Positions 45,901-54,183 of a stretch of DNA of 64,000 bases are shown in pieces (positions within the stretch are counted from its first letter, which is position 1; the number at the start of each line of letters is the position of its first letter). The notes beneath the pieces were generated by a model, which was not told where the DNA came from, made no database searches, and saw nothing but the letters and a program-made list of their open reading frames with translations. Origin of the DNA: an uncultured Akkermansia sp. (lineage in GTDB: Bacteria > Verrucomicrobiota > Verrucomicrobiia > Verrucomicrobiales > Akkermansiaceae); NCBI GenBank assembly GCA_947631275.1, contig CANRKR010000001.1:1-64000 (forward strand), read 5' to 3'. Position numbers and translations under genes: made by a program.

Positions 45901-47030
45901 ACCACCTTACACGCAGACTCATCATATGCCTTAATAATCTGAGTGACATCATCTTCTACGGGAAACAAGTGAACTAATTCTTTATACTTTTCTGCTAAAT
46001 CCTGGCTGAGAAAGTAACTATCAGGTAAATTTAGAGGAAGATCAAAAAGGTTTGCCTTGACGACAGCATCCACCAACTGTTTCTTTGAATCAGGATTGTC
46101 TATAATCCTGATATTCCAGGCAAGATGATTACAGCATAAATTGACAAAACTTCGCTTATATACCTCGTATATTTTTTCTTCCTTTAACCTGTTTTGGAGC
46201 CCTTGAAGGACGTAATAGATGTTGAGAGACGCCGAATTACGAGTCTCCTTCGCCGTTAATGTGCTTCCTGAATTGGTTCTGTAATGCAGCAGCACCCTTT
46301 TTATCACCGATATGCGCCGTGCTAAGGCCAAACTAACACAGACAAAATAAGTGTCATTGGTGTGCTTTATACTCTGGTAGCGTATATGGAATTGATTAAC
46401 GAACTCTCTCCTGAATAATTTGTTCCATGGCCAATTGTTGGTTATGTTGAAAATACAATCACACACTTCCCGTGGGCTAAATTCATTCTTCCTGGGAAGG
46501 AGATGTTCATTGAGTATCCATCGTGGAGATTCAAATTTTTTCGTTTGATTGTTATAGAAATTGACATTATATATCACGACATCAGAATCGCTTTTCCTTG
46601 CCGTGCGATATGCCTCCTCCAACATATCTTTTTCGAAGAAATCGTCAGCATCCAAAAAACTTAAGTACTCTCCTCTTGCAACCGCGAGTCCTGCGTTACG
46701 TGCCACGCCCGCATACAAATTGCTCTGGGTTAAAATCGTGATTCTCCTATCTTTCCTTGCGTATTCCTTTAAAATTTCCAACGAGGCATCCGTGGATCCA
46801 TCATTGACGCAAATAATTTCTATTTCCTTGAGAGTTTGTCCGATAAGACTTCCCAAGCATTCTCGCAAATAGTCCCCCGCATTATACACGGGTATAATGA
46901 TGGACACCTTTGGCACATACCCAATCTCATTTTGCACAATGATTCGTGTCGTCGTGACTGCTTCTCCCCTCGCATTTTGAACCTGAATGGTTCCAGCCTC
47001 TGTAGTCTGTGGTTTTATATTATGATCCAT
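42945..47030 (-). CDS. Multidomain GT2-HAD-GT2 glycosyltransferase with C-terminal FRGPD domain
   Basis: A 1361-residue protein. Order: GT2 domain (about 35-270; VSIIIPVYN, VNDGSTDAS, FLDADDF), HAD-like region (about 375-590; FDIFDTLLF, LTSDMYLSR, HVGDNEQSD), a middle region, a second GT2 domain (about 865-1090; ISIIVCVFN, VNDGSTDGS, FVDSDDL) and a C-terminal domain (about 1195-1361) with NFRGPDMR, WIDYKSIKIDGK and WHDKPW. Two sugar transfers in one chain suggest synthesis of a repeating disaccharide; a HAD domain of this kind is often linked to glycan or phosphosugar handling. The gene is AT-rich. Confidence 0.8.
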   Translation of the reverse strand: MDHNIKPQTTEAGTIQVQNARGEAVTTTRIIVQNEIGYVPKVSIIIPVYNAGDYLRECLGSLIGQTLKEIEIICVNDGSTDASLEILKEYARKDRRITILTQSNLYAGVARNAGLAVARGEYLSFLDADDFFEKDMLEEAYRTARKSDSDVVIYNVNFYNNQTKKFESPRWILNEHLLPRKNEFSPREVCDCIFNITNNWPWNKLFRREFVNQFHIRYQSIKHTNDTYFVCVSLALARRISVIKRVLLHYRTNSGSTLTAKETRNSASLNIYYVLQGLQNRLKEEKIYEVYKRSFVNLCCNHLAWNIRIIDNPDSKKQLVDAVVKANLFDLPLNLPDSYFLSQDLAEKYKELVHLFPVEDDVTQIIKAYDESACKVVSFDIFDTLLFRPYNKPSDLFLHLEEKYVKKDFAGIRMNAEKLARTKIKEGEEITLGDIYALMPSDVQFLMQKEVELEKEKLFVNEKTKYLFDYFRKAGTKIVLTSDMYLSRSVISDILSERGIEGYDKIYLSSEVKKTKRTGNLFKYVCDDLKIKPSELFHVGDNEQSDWLVPKGLGIKAFFLRRYKSNAIEPYITSYANRKNSLSVSVLLSLLRCISPRDYWYNIGYALGGPIAVLMTQFVERNIKEHGIEELLFIARDGYILEKVYNLLSEKPVKTHYIYASRGLIKNLNASDASEQYRSYLDNQGIRGKVIGLVDLTTINCTAQKYLTNLLNGKTLRGIYWLANKTEDDKIPYHAIWGRPHRVEGINFLVETLISAPTAPVNMLSNNRPVFTDCSTLERERCDIYSKMAGGILGFAKKFAQHFPEDDVLLDKEAVLNLLYSFVENYTPDDYFHFSQLSHSGNLYNTDNKPLNFFLDRFNKKKISIIVCVFNAEKYLQDCMDSIVHQTLKEIEIICVNDGSTDGSLEILEEYAQKDRRVILMNQKNQGLACSRNTALKLARGEYVQFVDSDDLIREDTCEKLYKNARGNDLDMLCFSGYDFTETPRVRQENSYWTHGAILSSLKGKKIFSLRSLKENACKIPVSPCLTLYRNAFLKKYNVEFPPSLHYGDDVFLVKSLTKAARVSIDSEEYYRRRIRKDSTSQNLNKHFVDFFEVTDIVLGYLKNIHIDGLIYNNYKKDYLVRCLNMYHAHRRETEEKTYDLAIKKLIAKYGKTSCHFSSYLDAHLLIAFLSLPRVLLNYKALTRRLGRYIWARMDVLRVDIKNLGNKDNTVTIEAQGSKITSPSWFRNTQGEGRVLTSAASEGKIKISVIQNGKLSINFRGPDMRFEGNRFPVWIDYKSIKIDGKEILSSPIAVWHDKPWYYEMPVKDGQEVWVEYERQTHPYSREELKGIILKLNPTSEVISENIDVLTDIIEKIIYHAK

Positions 47031-47084
47031 CTCTTCTGTTCCCTTCTGCTACGCTATGCTCATCTCTCCCTTCGCCCTCTTTTG

Positions 47085-49619
47085 CTAGACAGGGTATTTT
47101 GCATGGCTGATTATTTGTTCGATTTCATCTGTTAGCATATCAATGTTTTTCCTGACTACTTTTGATCCAGAATTTAGTTTCAGGATGGTTTCCTTCAATT
47201 CTTTTCGTGAGTAGAGATGGGGCCGCTGCTCGTACTCAACCCATACATTCTGTCCATCTTTTACGGGCATTTCATAGCGCAATGGCTTATCATGCCATGT
47301 TTCAACAGGGGAGGATAGTATCTCTTCCCCATCAATCTTGATGGATTTATAGTCAATCCATGCAGAGAACCGCTCGCCTTCAAAACGTCTGTCAGGTCCC
47401 ATAAAACTTATGGTAAGCTTTCCAGCACGGATAATTAAAATTTTTAATTTCCCCTTGACAGCTGAGTTTAATAAAACGGTTCCTGCTCCCTGTGTATTCC
47501 TGAACCAGCTAGGCGTTGAAACCGTACCATCTTGCGTTTCAACAACAACGGCATTTTCCTCTATGCCGATATTCTTAATATCAATGCGTGCCAAGTGTAA
47601 TTGATTTTGAATGGAATTAGTATATAGTGACATAGTAATCTTCGATAGACAATGTCTCCTATGCCAATTCGATAATAAGCACATATAGGGTGCCAGTCTT
47701 GATTTCTTTTCGAGTTTATAATATTCACCCGTATCTATGTCGTAGGCTAACTCGGGAAGATTGATGAATCTTCCCATCATGAGATTATATTTTTCATTAT
47801 TCCAACGCCCACTCCCACTTGAACGAGTGAAAGTCATTTCGCCAAATTTAATTGTCCCATCATTTAAGCGATATAAATCAACACATACGAAAGGAAAACC
47901 TTGGCAACACGTTTTAGCAATCCACACCATCTCATCGAAATTGTCCGGTTTTGCTAACGCATGCTCGTAGAGTGGATGATCATAATAAAATGGCTGACGT
48001 TTCCAGCTCAAATCGTAAAAGACCATTTTTAAATTGGCAGAGAAATCATCCCGAAACTGCATATATTTAACCTCTCCGTTAAAGCACCAAAATTTGTAAT
48101 CATATAAATTCTGTCCATCATTAGTAACGTACTGCTCAATTATTATCTTGGGAACAATATCTCGATAATGGAGCTCAAACCCGACCCTAGAAGCATAATT
48201 CTCATGCATCCATCTATCCACCTTCTGCTTAGCATCTGCGAGATCAAGCTGAGATTTGTCTTTGACTACAATATTATAACCAGAGCCATGGTTACATTTG
48301 ATGACGAATTGATCGGGTAGCTTATCAAAGTCTATATCTTCAAATCGATCATAAACACCCAGCAATGGAATAAGATATTTCTCGCCAATTTTTTCTTTGA
48401 CCCATTCGCGTACAAGATATTTATCCGACAGCCTTGTCTTGGTGGGAGTTGAGTCGTAAAGCTTAAGCCACTGTATTTTATCATTAAAAGTCTCAGGATT
48501 GTCAAGATTGAGGAATCGACCGGTTGTTTCTAAATACCACCCTCTTAAACAGCGAGGATAAAAATCATGCAATTTAACTTCCTTTAGAAAATCTTTGCTC
48601 TCTCTAGGTAATCTAAAATCATTTGATAACTCCTCGTGCAACCTATATAGTCTGCGTCTATACCTGCATTGATGTACAACGGGGAGTGCTTTAAATATAT
48701 TCACAGACCACGTCAAATAATTACTAAGAATATAGTGTGATGTTGTTTGAAAAAAAGCTTGAGAGCTTACTAATTTTGCCACATGACGTATAATTTCTAT
48801 ATAATCGTTAAAGAAAAGGCTCCAATTCTGTGTTATTGATGTACCGCGCACAGTACGATTATAGAGCACTTTTCTAATGATTCCATATCTCTTTATTGAA
48901 GATAAAGCCTTTAGCACAAATAAATTATCTTCATAAAATAAACCTTCAGGAAAAACCAAAGAGTTTTCAATTAAGAATTCCGTTTTGTAAAAAAATCGGC
49001 AGGATGAAATTGGAATTTTGTGGACAATATGACTGATATCATCTGACGTGTAATACTCTTTTTCTTCTGATATATAACTTATTATTTGTGCCGACAATTG
49101 AAAAAATCGACCATTTGACTCATCATAGTTGCGCCCCTCGAAATTAACCATATCCAAATCGAAGCGGATTGAATACTCATAAAGGAGCTCAAGAGCGTTT
49201 TCTGTCAACCAATCGTCAGAATCTAAGAAAGAAATATATTTTCCTCGAGCGATTTTGAGAGCGTTGTTTCTTGTGCGGGAAAGTCCCTGATTTTTCTGAG
49301 TAGCAACAACAATCCTAGAGTCTTTCTCGGCGTATTCCGACAAAATTTCCAAGGAGTTATCGGTGGAACCATCATTAACACAGATAATTTCTATTTCTTT
49401 GAGAGTTTGATTTACAACAGAATCCAAGCACTTCCTCAAGTATTTATCAGTGTTATACACCGGAATGATGACCGACACCTTGGGTATATAATCTACTTTA
49501 TTTCCTTTTTGAACAACGACATGTGCCGTTGCATCTTGCTCTCCCTCCGTATTCTGGACCTGAGTGGTTTTGTAATGATGAGGTGTGTCCTCCGTGGGCT
49601 GTGCTCTCGTATTATCCAT
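47085..49619 (-). CDS. GT2-TupA-like ATP-grasp fusion with C-terminal FRGPD domain
   Basis: An 844-residue protein. The N-terminal GT2 domain (about 45-270; VSVIIPVYN, VNDGSTDNS, FLDSDDW) is followed by a TupA-like ATP-grasp domain (about 350-640; FVIKCNHGSGYNIV, YDYKFWCFNGEVKY, FGEMTFTRSSGSGRW), known from teichuronopeptide and capsule loci, where it is thought to attach amino acids or similar groups. The C-terminal 165 residues repeat the FRGPD domain (FMGPDRR, WIDYKSIKIDGE, WHDKPL). The N-terminus resembles that of the 1361-aa protein, so the two share a duplicated module. Confidence 0.8.
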   Translation of the reverse strand: MDNTRAQPTEDTPHHYKTTQVQNTEGEQDATAHVVVQKGNKVDYIPKVSVIIPVYNTDKYLRKCLDSVVNQTLKEIEIICVNDGSTDNSLEILSEYAEKDSRIVVATQKNQGLSRTRNNALKIARGKYISFLDSDDWLTENALELLYEYSIRFDLDMVNFEGRNYDESNGRFFQLSAQIISYISEEKEYYTSDDISHIVHKIPISSCRFFYKTEFLIENSLVFPEGLFYEDNLFVLKALSSIKRYGIIRKVLYNRTVRGTSITQNWSLFFNDYIEIIRHVAKLVSSQAFFQTTSHYILSNYLTWSVNIFKALPVVHQCRYRRRLYRLHEELSNDFRLPRESKDFLKEVKLHDFYPRCLRGWYLETTGRFLNLDNPETFNDKIQWLKLYDSTPTKTRLSDKYLVREWVKEKIGEKYLIPLLGVYDRFEDIDFDKLPDQFVIKCNHGSGYNIVVKDKSQLDLADAKQKVDRWMHENYASRVGFELHYRDIVPKIIIEQYVTNDGQNLYDYKFWCFNGEVKYMQFRDDFSANLKMVFYDLSWKRQPFYYDHPLYEHALAKPDNFDEMVWIAKTCCQGFPFVCVDLYRLNDGTIKFGEMTFTRSSGSGRWNNEKYNLMMGRFINLPELAYDIDTGEYYKLEKKSRLAPYMCLLSNWHRRHCLSKITMSLYTNSIQNQLHLARIDIKNIGIEENAVVVETQDGTVSTPSWFRNTQGAGTVLLNSAVKGKLKILIIRAGKLTISFMGPDRRFEGERFSAWIDYKSIKIDGEEILSSPVETWHDKPLRYEMPVKDGQNVWVEYEQRPHLYSRKELKETILKLNSGSKVVRKNIDMLTDEIEQIISHAKYPV

Positions 49620-49681
49620 CTCTTTTTGATCCGATCCCTCCTATTTCGCAATACCTGTCCTTTCCTTCACGTTTTTCTCTA

Positions 49682-49948
49682 TCATAAGTCTTTTTTCAGT
49701 CTTTCAATCTCTGCCTCCAAGCGCTCGCATTCTTCCTGCAAGCGTATCGGATACTCCAGCACGTATTTTATCCTCTCTCCCAGCCCCATTTTCGCACCGC
49801 GTTTCTCGATTTCAGCGGGACAAGGCATGCCCCATCTTACCAGCTTTTTCGCGTACTTGTGTCCACTAATAAGGCGCAATTTGTAGAGCAGCCAATACCT
49901 GAGTCGCCTAGCTTTGCTGATTTTTTTCGTTTTTTTGTTTGTATCCAT
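49682..49948 (-). CDS. Small basic coiled-coil protein
   Basis: An 88-residue protein: a Lys/Arg-rich N-terminal half (KARRLRYWLLYKLRL) and a C-terminal acidic-basic coiled coil (ECERLEAEIERLKKDL). No known domain. Gaps of 62 nt on each side within the glycan run. It may be an adaptor, or a remnant of a glycosyltransferase tail. Confidence 0.5.
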   Translation of the reverse strand: MDTNKKTKKISKARRLRYWLLYKLRLISGHKYAKKLVRWGMPCPAEIEKRGAKMGLGERIKYVLEYPIRLQEECERLEAEIERLKKDL

Positions 49949-50010
49949 GGTTCTCGTTCTCTGTAAAATGTCAACTGGGGAACTTCTTCAGACTGTCTGC
50001 TCCTCCTTCA

Positions 50011-51264
50011 TCATCGTTTCTTGAAAAAGCGGAAGTCTAATATGTGGTGCGAGCGCAGCCCACTTGCCACTCGTTTCCAATCCGCTGCATCAAACTGCGG
50101 CCATTCCGTGAGAATAACCAATACATCGGCTCCAAGCGCTGCGCTGTACATATCCGGCGCGTATTGAACGCTGTCGCCCAAGATGCGCCGCGCCGTTGTC
50201 ATGGCTTGCGGGTCGTAGACGCACACGTCCACGTGGTGACTCGCCAGTCGCTGCACAATCTCCACGGCGGGACTTTCCCGGCAGTCGTCCGTCCCCTCCT
50301 TGAAGGCCAGTCCCCAGATGGCGATCTTCGGAGAGGGCACATCTTCCACCTCTTTCAGGATGCGCTGCGCCATGTGTTCACGGCGCTTTTTGTTCCCCTT
50401 GATGGCAGCACGGATAAGCGAGAGCTCCACCCCCAGTTTGCGCGCCATGTGTTCGATGGCCTTTGTGTCCTTCGGGAAGCAGGATCCGCCGTAGCCCGGT
50501 CCGGGTTTGAGGAAAGCCGGGCCGATGCGCGAGTCCAGACCCATGCCCTGCGCCACCTCGTGGATGTTGGCTCCCGCCGCTTCGCAGAAGTCCGCCATCT
50601 CGTTGATGTAATGGATCTTCACCGCCAGGAAAGCATTGGAGGCGTATTTGATGGCCTCCGAGGAACGGCGCGCCACGAAGAGAAATCTGGGAGCATTGGG
50701 CAGAGGGGCGTAGAGCTCGCGAATCAGCTCGCGGGCTTTCTGCGATTGCGTACCCACCACGATGCGCACCGGATGAAAAAAGTCATGCACAGCGTAGCCT
50801 TCTCTCAGAAACTCCGGCAGGGAGATTACCTCGACCCGCGCCTTCGGGTTGCTCTTACGGATGAGTTTTTCGACTTCATCCCCCGTCCCCACCGGTACCG
50901 TGGACTTGACCGCTACAACGGCATCCGTCGGCAAAAAGGGCGCCATCTCCCTCACCGCTCCGAACAGGTAGGAGAGATTGGCTTCACCCGTGGCAGGATT
51001 CTCGGGCGTCCCGACCGCCAACATCACGATTCGCGCTCCGCTCACGCCTTCTTTCATGTCATCCGTGAAAGTCAGTCGTCCGGACTCCAGCTCGGTCTTC
51101 AAAAACTCCTCGAGTCCCTCTTCAAACAGCGTCGTCTGCCCGGCTCGCAGCTTCTCCACCTTCTCGTGGTCGCAATCAATGCAGCTGACATCGTGACCAA
51201 GCCTCGCCAGTCCCGCTCCCGTGGGAAGCCCCACATATCCTGTCCCAATTACAGATATTTTCAT
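50011..51264 (-). CDS. ugd: UDP-glucose/GDP-mannose 6-dehydrogenase family protein
   Basis: A 417-residue NAD-dependent dehydrogenase making a nucleotide-sugar uronic acid, most likely UDP-glucuronate, for the glycan. N-terminal dinucleotide fold VIGTGYVGLPTGAGLA, central KPGPGYGGSCFPKD with the catalytic Cys, and the C-terminal UDP-binding domain (LAFKEGTDDCRESP) are complete. Sequence cannot exclude other nucleotide sugars. It lies 12 nt after the preceding gene. Confidence 0.9.
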   Translation of the reverse strand: MKISVIGTGYVGLPTGAGLARLGHDVSCIDCDHEKVEKLRAGQTTLFEEGLEEFLKTELESGRLTFTDDMKEGVSGARIVMLAVGTPENPATGEANLSYLFGAVREMAPFLPTDAVVAVKSTVPVGTGDEVEKLIRKSNPKARVEVISLPEFLREGYAVHDFFHPVRIVVGTQSQKARELIRELYAPLPNAPRFLFVARRSSEAIKYASNAFLAVKIHYINEMADFCEAAGANIHEVAQGMGLDSRIGPAFLKPGPGYGGSCFPKDTKAIEHMARKLGVELSLIRAAIKGNKKRREHMAQRILKEVEDVPSPKIAIWGLAFKEGTDDCRESPAVEIVQRLASHHVDVCVYDPQAMTTARRILGDSVQYAPDMYSAALGADVLVILTEWPQFDAADWKRVASGLRSHHILDFRFFKKR

Positions 51265-51276
51265 AATAATTAGCCA

Positions 51277-52215
51277 CTAAATATGAGAAAAGATTGAAGA
51301 AGAAATACCTATGCTGTCCTGTTTCAGTACGTTGTATTCATGGATCAATTCTTCGGTGACCCATGGGAAGAGTTTGAGGCTGTACATGGGCTGCAGGTCG
51401 TTGTGGAATTTGTTGTGGGAATAAATAATAAATTGAGGGATGGGAAGGTCGCAAAGGACATCGCACAGTCCGCTGCGCAGAGCGATGATTGCCCTGGCGT
51501 GTGAGGCGAGGGCGTACGCTTCCGAAATGGAGAACAGCGGGGAGTTATAGAACACATCGTAGCCTCTGGCTCGCAGAGAAGTCTCAATCTCATCCCAGAA
51601 AGCGGGAGGCAAAGCCTCGCAGGAGCGGGCGACGGGTGAGAGAAAAACGAAATTATCCAGGTTGAGCCGCAACGCCTGTGCTTTAGCGAGAGCGCTGCGC
51701 TCGACCTCCGGGGGAATAACGGCGCGGGAGTATGAGAGAGACGACACATCGGCATGCATGTACTCTGCCCACGATTGCAGGAAGGGCTTTCCCCGGTTAT
51801 TCATCGCGAGGAGTCGTGAACTCGTGAGAAGGGGTTCCACATGATTCCCATTGATGCATTGGGGCTCCTTGAGTTCCGCCGCGTCGCCGCAATAGAAGAC
51901 CGGAATATGCGGAGCAAACAGGCGGAAGATATCGGCATGCTGGAAACGGCTGCCGAAGACGAGTTCATCGGGTTTGTACCATAGGGCGTGGGTGCGCGCG
52001 TACGTGACCGCCTCGCCCGTGTTGTTGATGATCACTTTGACACGGCGGTTGTGCACGCCTCGCGCATTGGCGGCAAAGGCCTCTGCAAAGCTGTCGTACC
52101 GCTGCGCGTATTTCTTCACTCTGTACTGAATGCCCAGGAAGTAGCGCTTTTCGCAGAACTCCATTTTCACGACGCGAATAACAGGCAACCCAAACAGATG
52201 AACTTCTCGCTGCAT
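51277..52215 (-). CDS. Glycan-locus protein, possibly GT-B glycosyltransferase-like
   Basis: A 312-residue protein. The N-terminal lines (FGLPVIRVVKME...YFLGIQYRVKK) resemble the short lead-in of many surface-glycan transferases; the C-terminal part (FVFLSPVARSCEALPPAFW, later HARAIIALRSGLCDVL) has the look of a GT-B C-terminal Rossmann domain, as in heptosyltransferase-like enzymes. No family is certain. Gaps: 3 nt to the HAD gene, 12 nt to ugd. Confidence 0.55.
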   Translation of the reverse strand: MQREVHLFGLPVIRVVKMEFCEKRYFLGIQYRVKKYAQRYDSFAEAFAANARGVHNRRVKVIINNTGEAVTYARTHALWYKPDELVFGSRFQHADIFRLFAPHIPVFYCGDAAELKEPQCINGNHVEPLLTSSRLLAMNNRGKPFLQSWAEYMHADVSSLSYSRAVIPPEVERSALAKAQALRLNLDNFVFLSPVARSCEALPPAFWDEIETSLRARGYDVFYNSPLFSISEAYALASHARAIIALRSGLCDVLCDLPIPQFIIYSHNKFHNDLQPMYSLKLFPWVTEELIHEYNVLKQDSIGISSSIFSHI

Positions 52216-52218
52216 AAC

Positions 52219-52596
52219 TCACACCTCCTCATCAATGCTCCAATGAATGTCCCACGTTCCGTCGCGCTGTTGCCTCAACGCATACGCCATGCACAAACCG
52301 CTCGGCTTGTCGTCGTTGATGAGGATACGCTCTCCCACGGGCGCTCCGCAGATGAGCCAATCGTAGCGGATTCCTTCTCGATGCAAAAAGTCTTCCAATG
52401 CTGCCCTGTGTTCCTCCTTGCGACTCGTGATGAGCACCACCATGTCCCCCTCCGGCAATTGAGCAAAAAACTCCTTCACCCCCGGCAGCAGGGTGTCTCC
52501 GCCGTGCAGGTGCCCGTTGTGCACGCAGAGCGTACCGTCCACATCCAGAATCCAGGTGTGGGGCAGAGGAGAGAGGGTGAGAGAGTCGGGGGTCAT
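52219..52596 (-). CDS. HAD-superfamily phosphatase
   Basis: A 125-residue HAD protein. Motif I LDVDGTLC (nucleophile Asp), motif II LITSRK and motif IV NDDKPSG are present; a cap domain is absent, as in small phosphatases acting on sugar or polyol phosphates. The true start MTPDSLTL at 52596 overlaps the stop of the NTP-transferase/kinase gene by 4 nt, which suggests both enzymes serve one nucleotide-activated precursor. Confidence 0.8.
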   Translation of the reverse strand: MTPDSLTLSPLPHTWILDVDGTLCVHNGHLHGGDTLLPGVKEFFAQLPEGDMVVLITSRKEEHRAALEDFLHREGIRYDWLICGAPVGERILINDDKPSGLCMAYALRQQRDGTWDIHWSIDEEV

Positions 52597-54158
52597 GCGC
52601 GGGGTTGTTCTTCGTCGAGGTATTTCTGCAGCTCCAGCAGCCCTTTGTAGAAGGCGCCGCAGATGGCGTCGTAGTCCTCCCATGCGTAGGTGGTGAGGCT
52701 CAGCCAGATGATGGCGTGCAGCAGCTTGATCTTTCGGCGATCGGCGCCGCACAATTCAAAAAAGTCCTCTTCCAGCGCACTCCATCCATTGGAGACGATT
52801 TCCAGCTCCACGCCGTCTTCGCCGATCTCCAGAGAAAAGTTTTTACGGTTGAACTGGTCGTAGTCGCCCACCACGCTGTAGTAGAGCTTCGCCCAGTCGT
52901 AATCTGCATCGCCGAAGAGAGCAGTTTTGCCGAAGTAGCCGCGCGGGTCGATGAGCACGGGGCGCACCCCCTCCGTTTCCAGCAGCATGTTGTGGAACGT
53001 GCAGTCCCCGTGGATGAAGTGGAACTCACTCGGGAACATACGGCGCATCTGCGCCATGATTTCATCCTTGACGGCGTAGATGTTGCGGCACCGCTTGCCG
53101 TTGACCTCCACCCACTCCTCCTGCGCAAAGGGGACGAGCTGCTGCACTTTAGCGAGGCGGTCGAAGGTTTTCGTGATGTAGTTGTTCTCGCAGTCTGCCT
53201 GATTCGCCGGGGTAGTCGGAGCGAGGGCATGCAGCTGCTTGAGGGCATCCACGATCTTCACCAGCAGGGCTCGCTTGAACCCACGCGTCAGGAAGGCGTA
53301 TTCGTACACATTCCTGCCGCGAACCTTCTCCATCACCAGCGGGGTGTAGCCGTAGATCTGCGGGATGTTCTCGTAGCCCAACTCTTTGGCCTTGCGGTAC
53401 CAGTTCGCCTCATCCGCGGCAAGTCGCTCACCCTGCTCGTTGATGGGGTATTTGATCACCACATCTCCCTTGAAGTCCACCTTATTGAACGGACGGCATT
53501 TCGGACGGTTCAACTCGTTCTGGAAGTAGGAGAGCATGGTGCCTACCTCCAGCCCGCCGTACATATCCAGCCGCCGGAAGGATAATCCTTTCCCCGCGAG
53601 ATAACGCACAAACTCCCCTTCCTGCGGCACATCGGAGATCTGGTTCTTATCCCGGAAAATGAACAGCCCCGCCACGCCGTTCTCAGCGGAAGATTCTTCC
53701 GCAAGCTTCCCGTCGCGATACGACCAGCGGCACGGGAAGTCCCTGGAGATGCCAAGATAGTTGTCCTCCACCTTCTCGGGAATGCTTGTGACATCCGACA
53801 GGATGAGATCGCACCAGATGAGCATGAAGGGGACACCGCCCGGCACTCGCTGCAGAGCTTCTTCAATCCCGGAACAGGTGCCTTTCTTTGCCGCGTCGAT
53901 CACCTCGTAATCGACTTCGCAAAATGCCGCCAGATAACGTTTGAAGGTTTCCTTCTGGTAGTCCGCAATGATGAGGAACTTCGCCTGCGGATAGCGCTCA
54001 AACAGGTGGAAAATCATCGGACGATTGTCCACGGGCACCAGAGCCTTGGGCTTGTTGGTGGTGAGCGTTTCCAGCCGCGACCCCCTTCCGCCCGCCTGCA
54101 CGATGATGTAGGGGAGACGCCCTCCCGATCCGGACTCAACTGTTGTCGTTTCTCTCAT
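52593..54158 (-). CDS. NTP-transferase / APH-like kinase fusion
   Basis: A 521-residue bifunctional protein. The N-terminal nucleotidyltransferase (about 10-240) has VQAGGRGSRL and NKPKALVPV, as in sugar-1-phosphate or phosphocholine-type cytidylyltransferases. The C-terminal kinase region (about 250-500) has FIHGDCTFHNML (catalytic loop) and LIDPRGYFG (metal-binding DxR in place of DFG), as in choline and aminoglycoside kinases. It would phosphorylate and then activate a small head group for attachment to the glycan. Substrate not known. Confidence 0.8.
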   Translation of the reverse strand: MRETTTVESGSGGRLPYIIVQAGGRGSRLETLTTNKPKALVPVDNRPMIFHLFERYPQAKFLIIADYQKETFKRYLAAFCEVDYEVIDAAKKGTCSGIEEALQRVPGGVPFMLIWCDLILSDVTSIPEKVEDNYLGISRDFPCRWSYRDGKLAEESSAENGVAGLFIFRDKNQISDVPQEGEFVRYLAGKGLSFRRLDMYGGLEVGTMLSYFQNELNRPKCRPFNKVDFKGDVVIKYPINEQGERLAADEANWYRKAKELGYENIPQIYGYTPLVMEKVRGRNVYEYAFLTRGFKRALLVKIVDALKQLHALAPTTPANQADCENNYITKTFDRLAKVQQLVPFAQEEWVEVNGKRCRNIYAVKDEIMAQMRRMFPSEFHFIHGDCTFHNMLLETEGVRPVLIDPRGYFGKTALFGDADYDWAKLYYSVVGDYDQFNRKNFSLEIGEDGVELEIVSNGWSALEEDFFELCGADRRKIKLLHAIIWLSLTTYAWEDYDAICGAFYKGLLELQKYLDEEQPRA

Positions 54159-54183
54159 AACCTATCTCTGATAGCTTCTCTTC

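Noticed and set aside
50044-51273. 409-aa antisense ORF over ugd
   Set aside because: Shadow of the conserved dehydrogenase, with no domain of its own.
52605-53585. 326-aa antisense ORF over the NTP-transferase/kinase gene
   Set aside because: Shadow ORF with repetitive Val/Leu/Ala content that mirrors the real codons.
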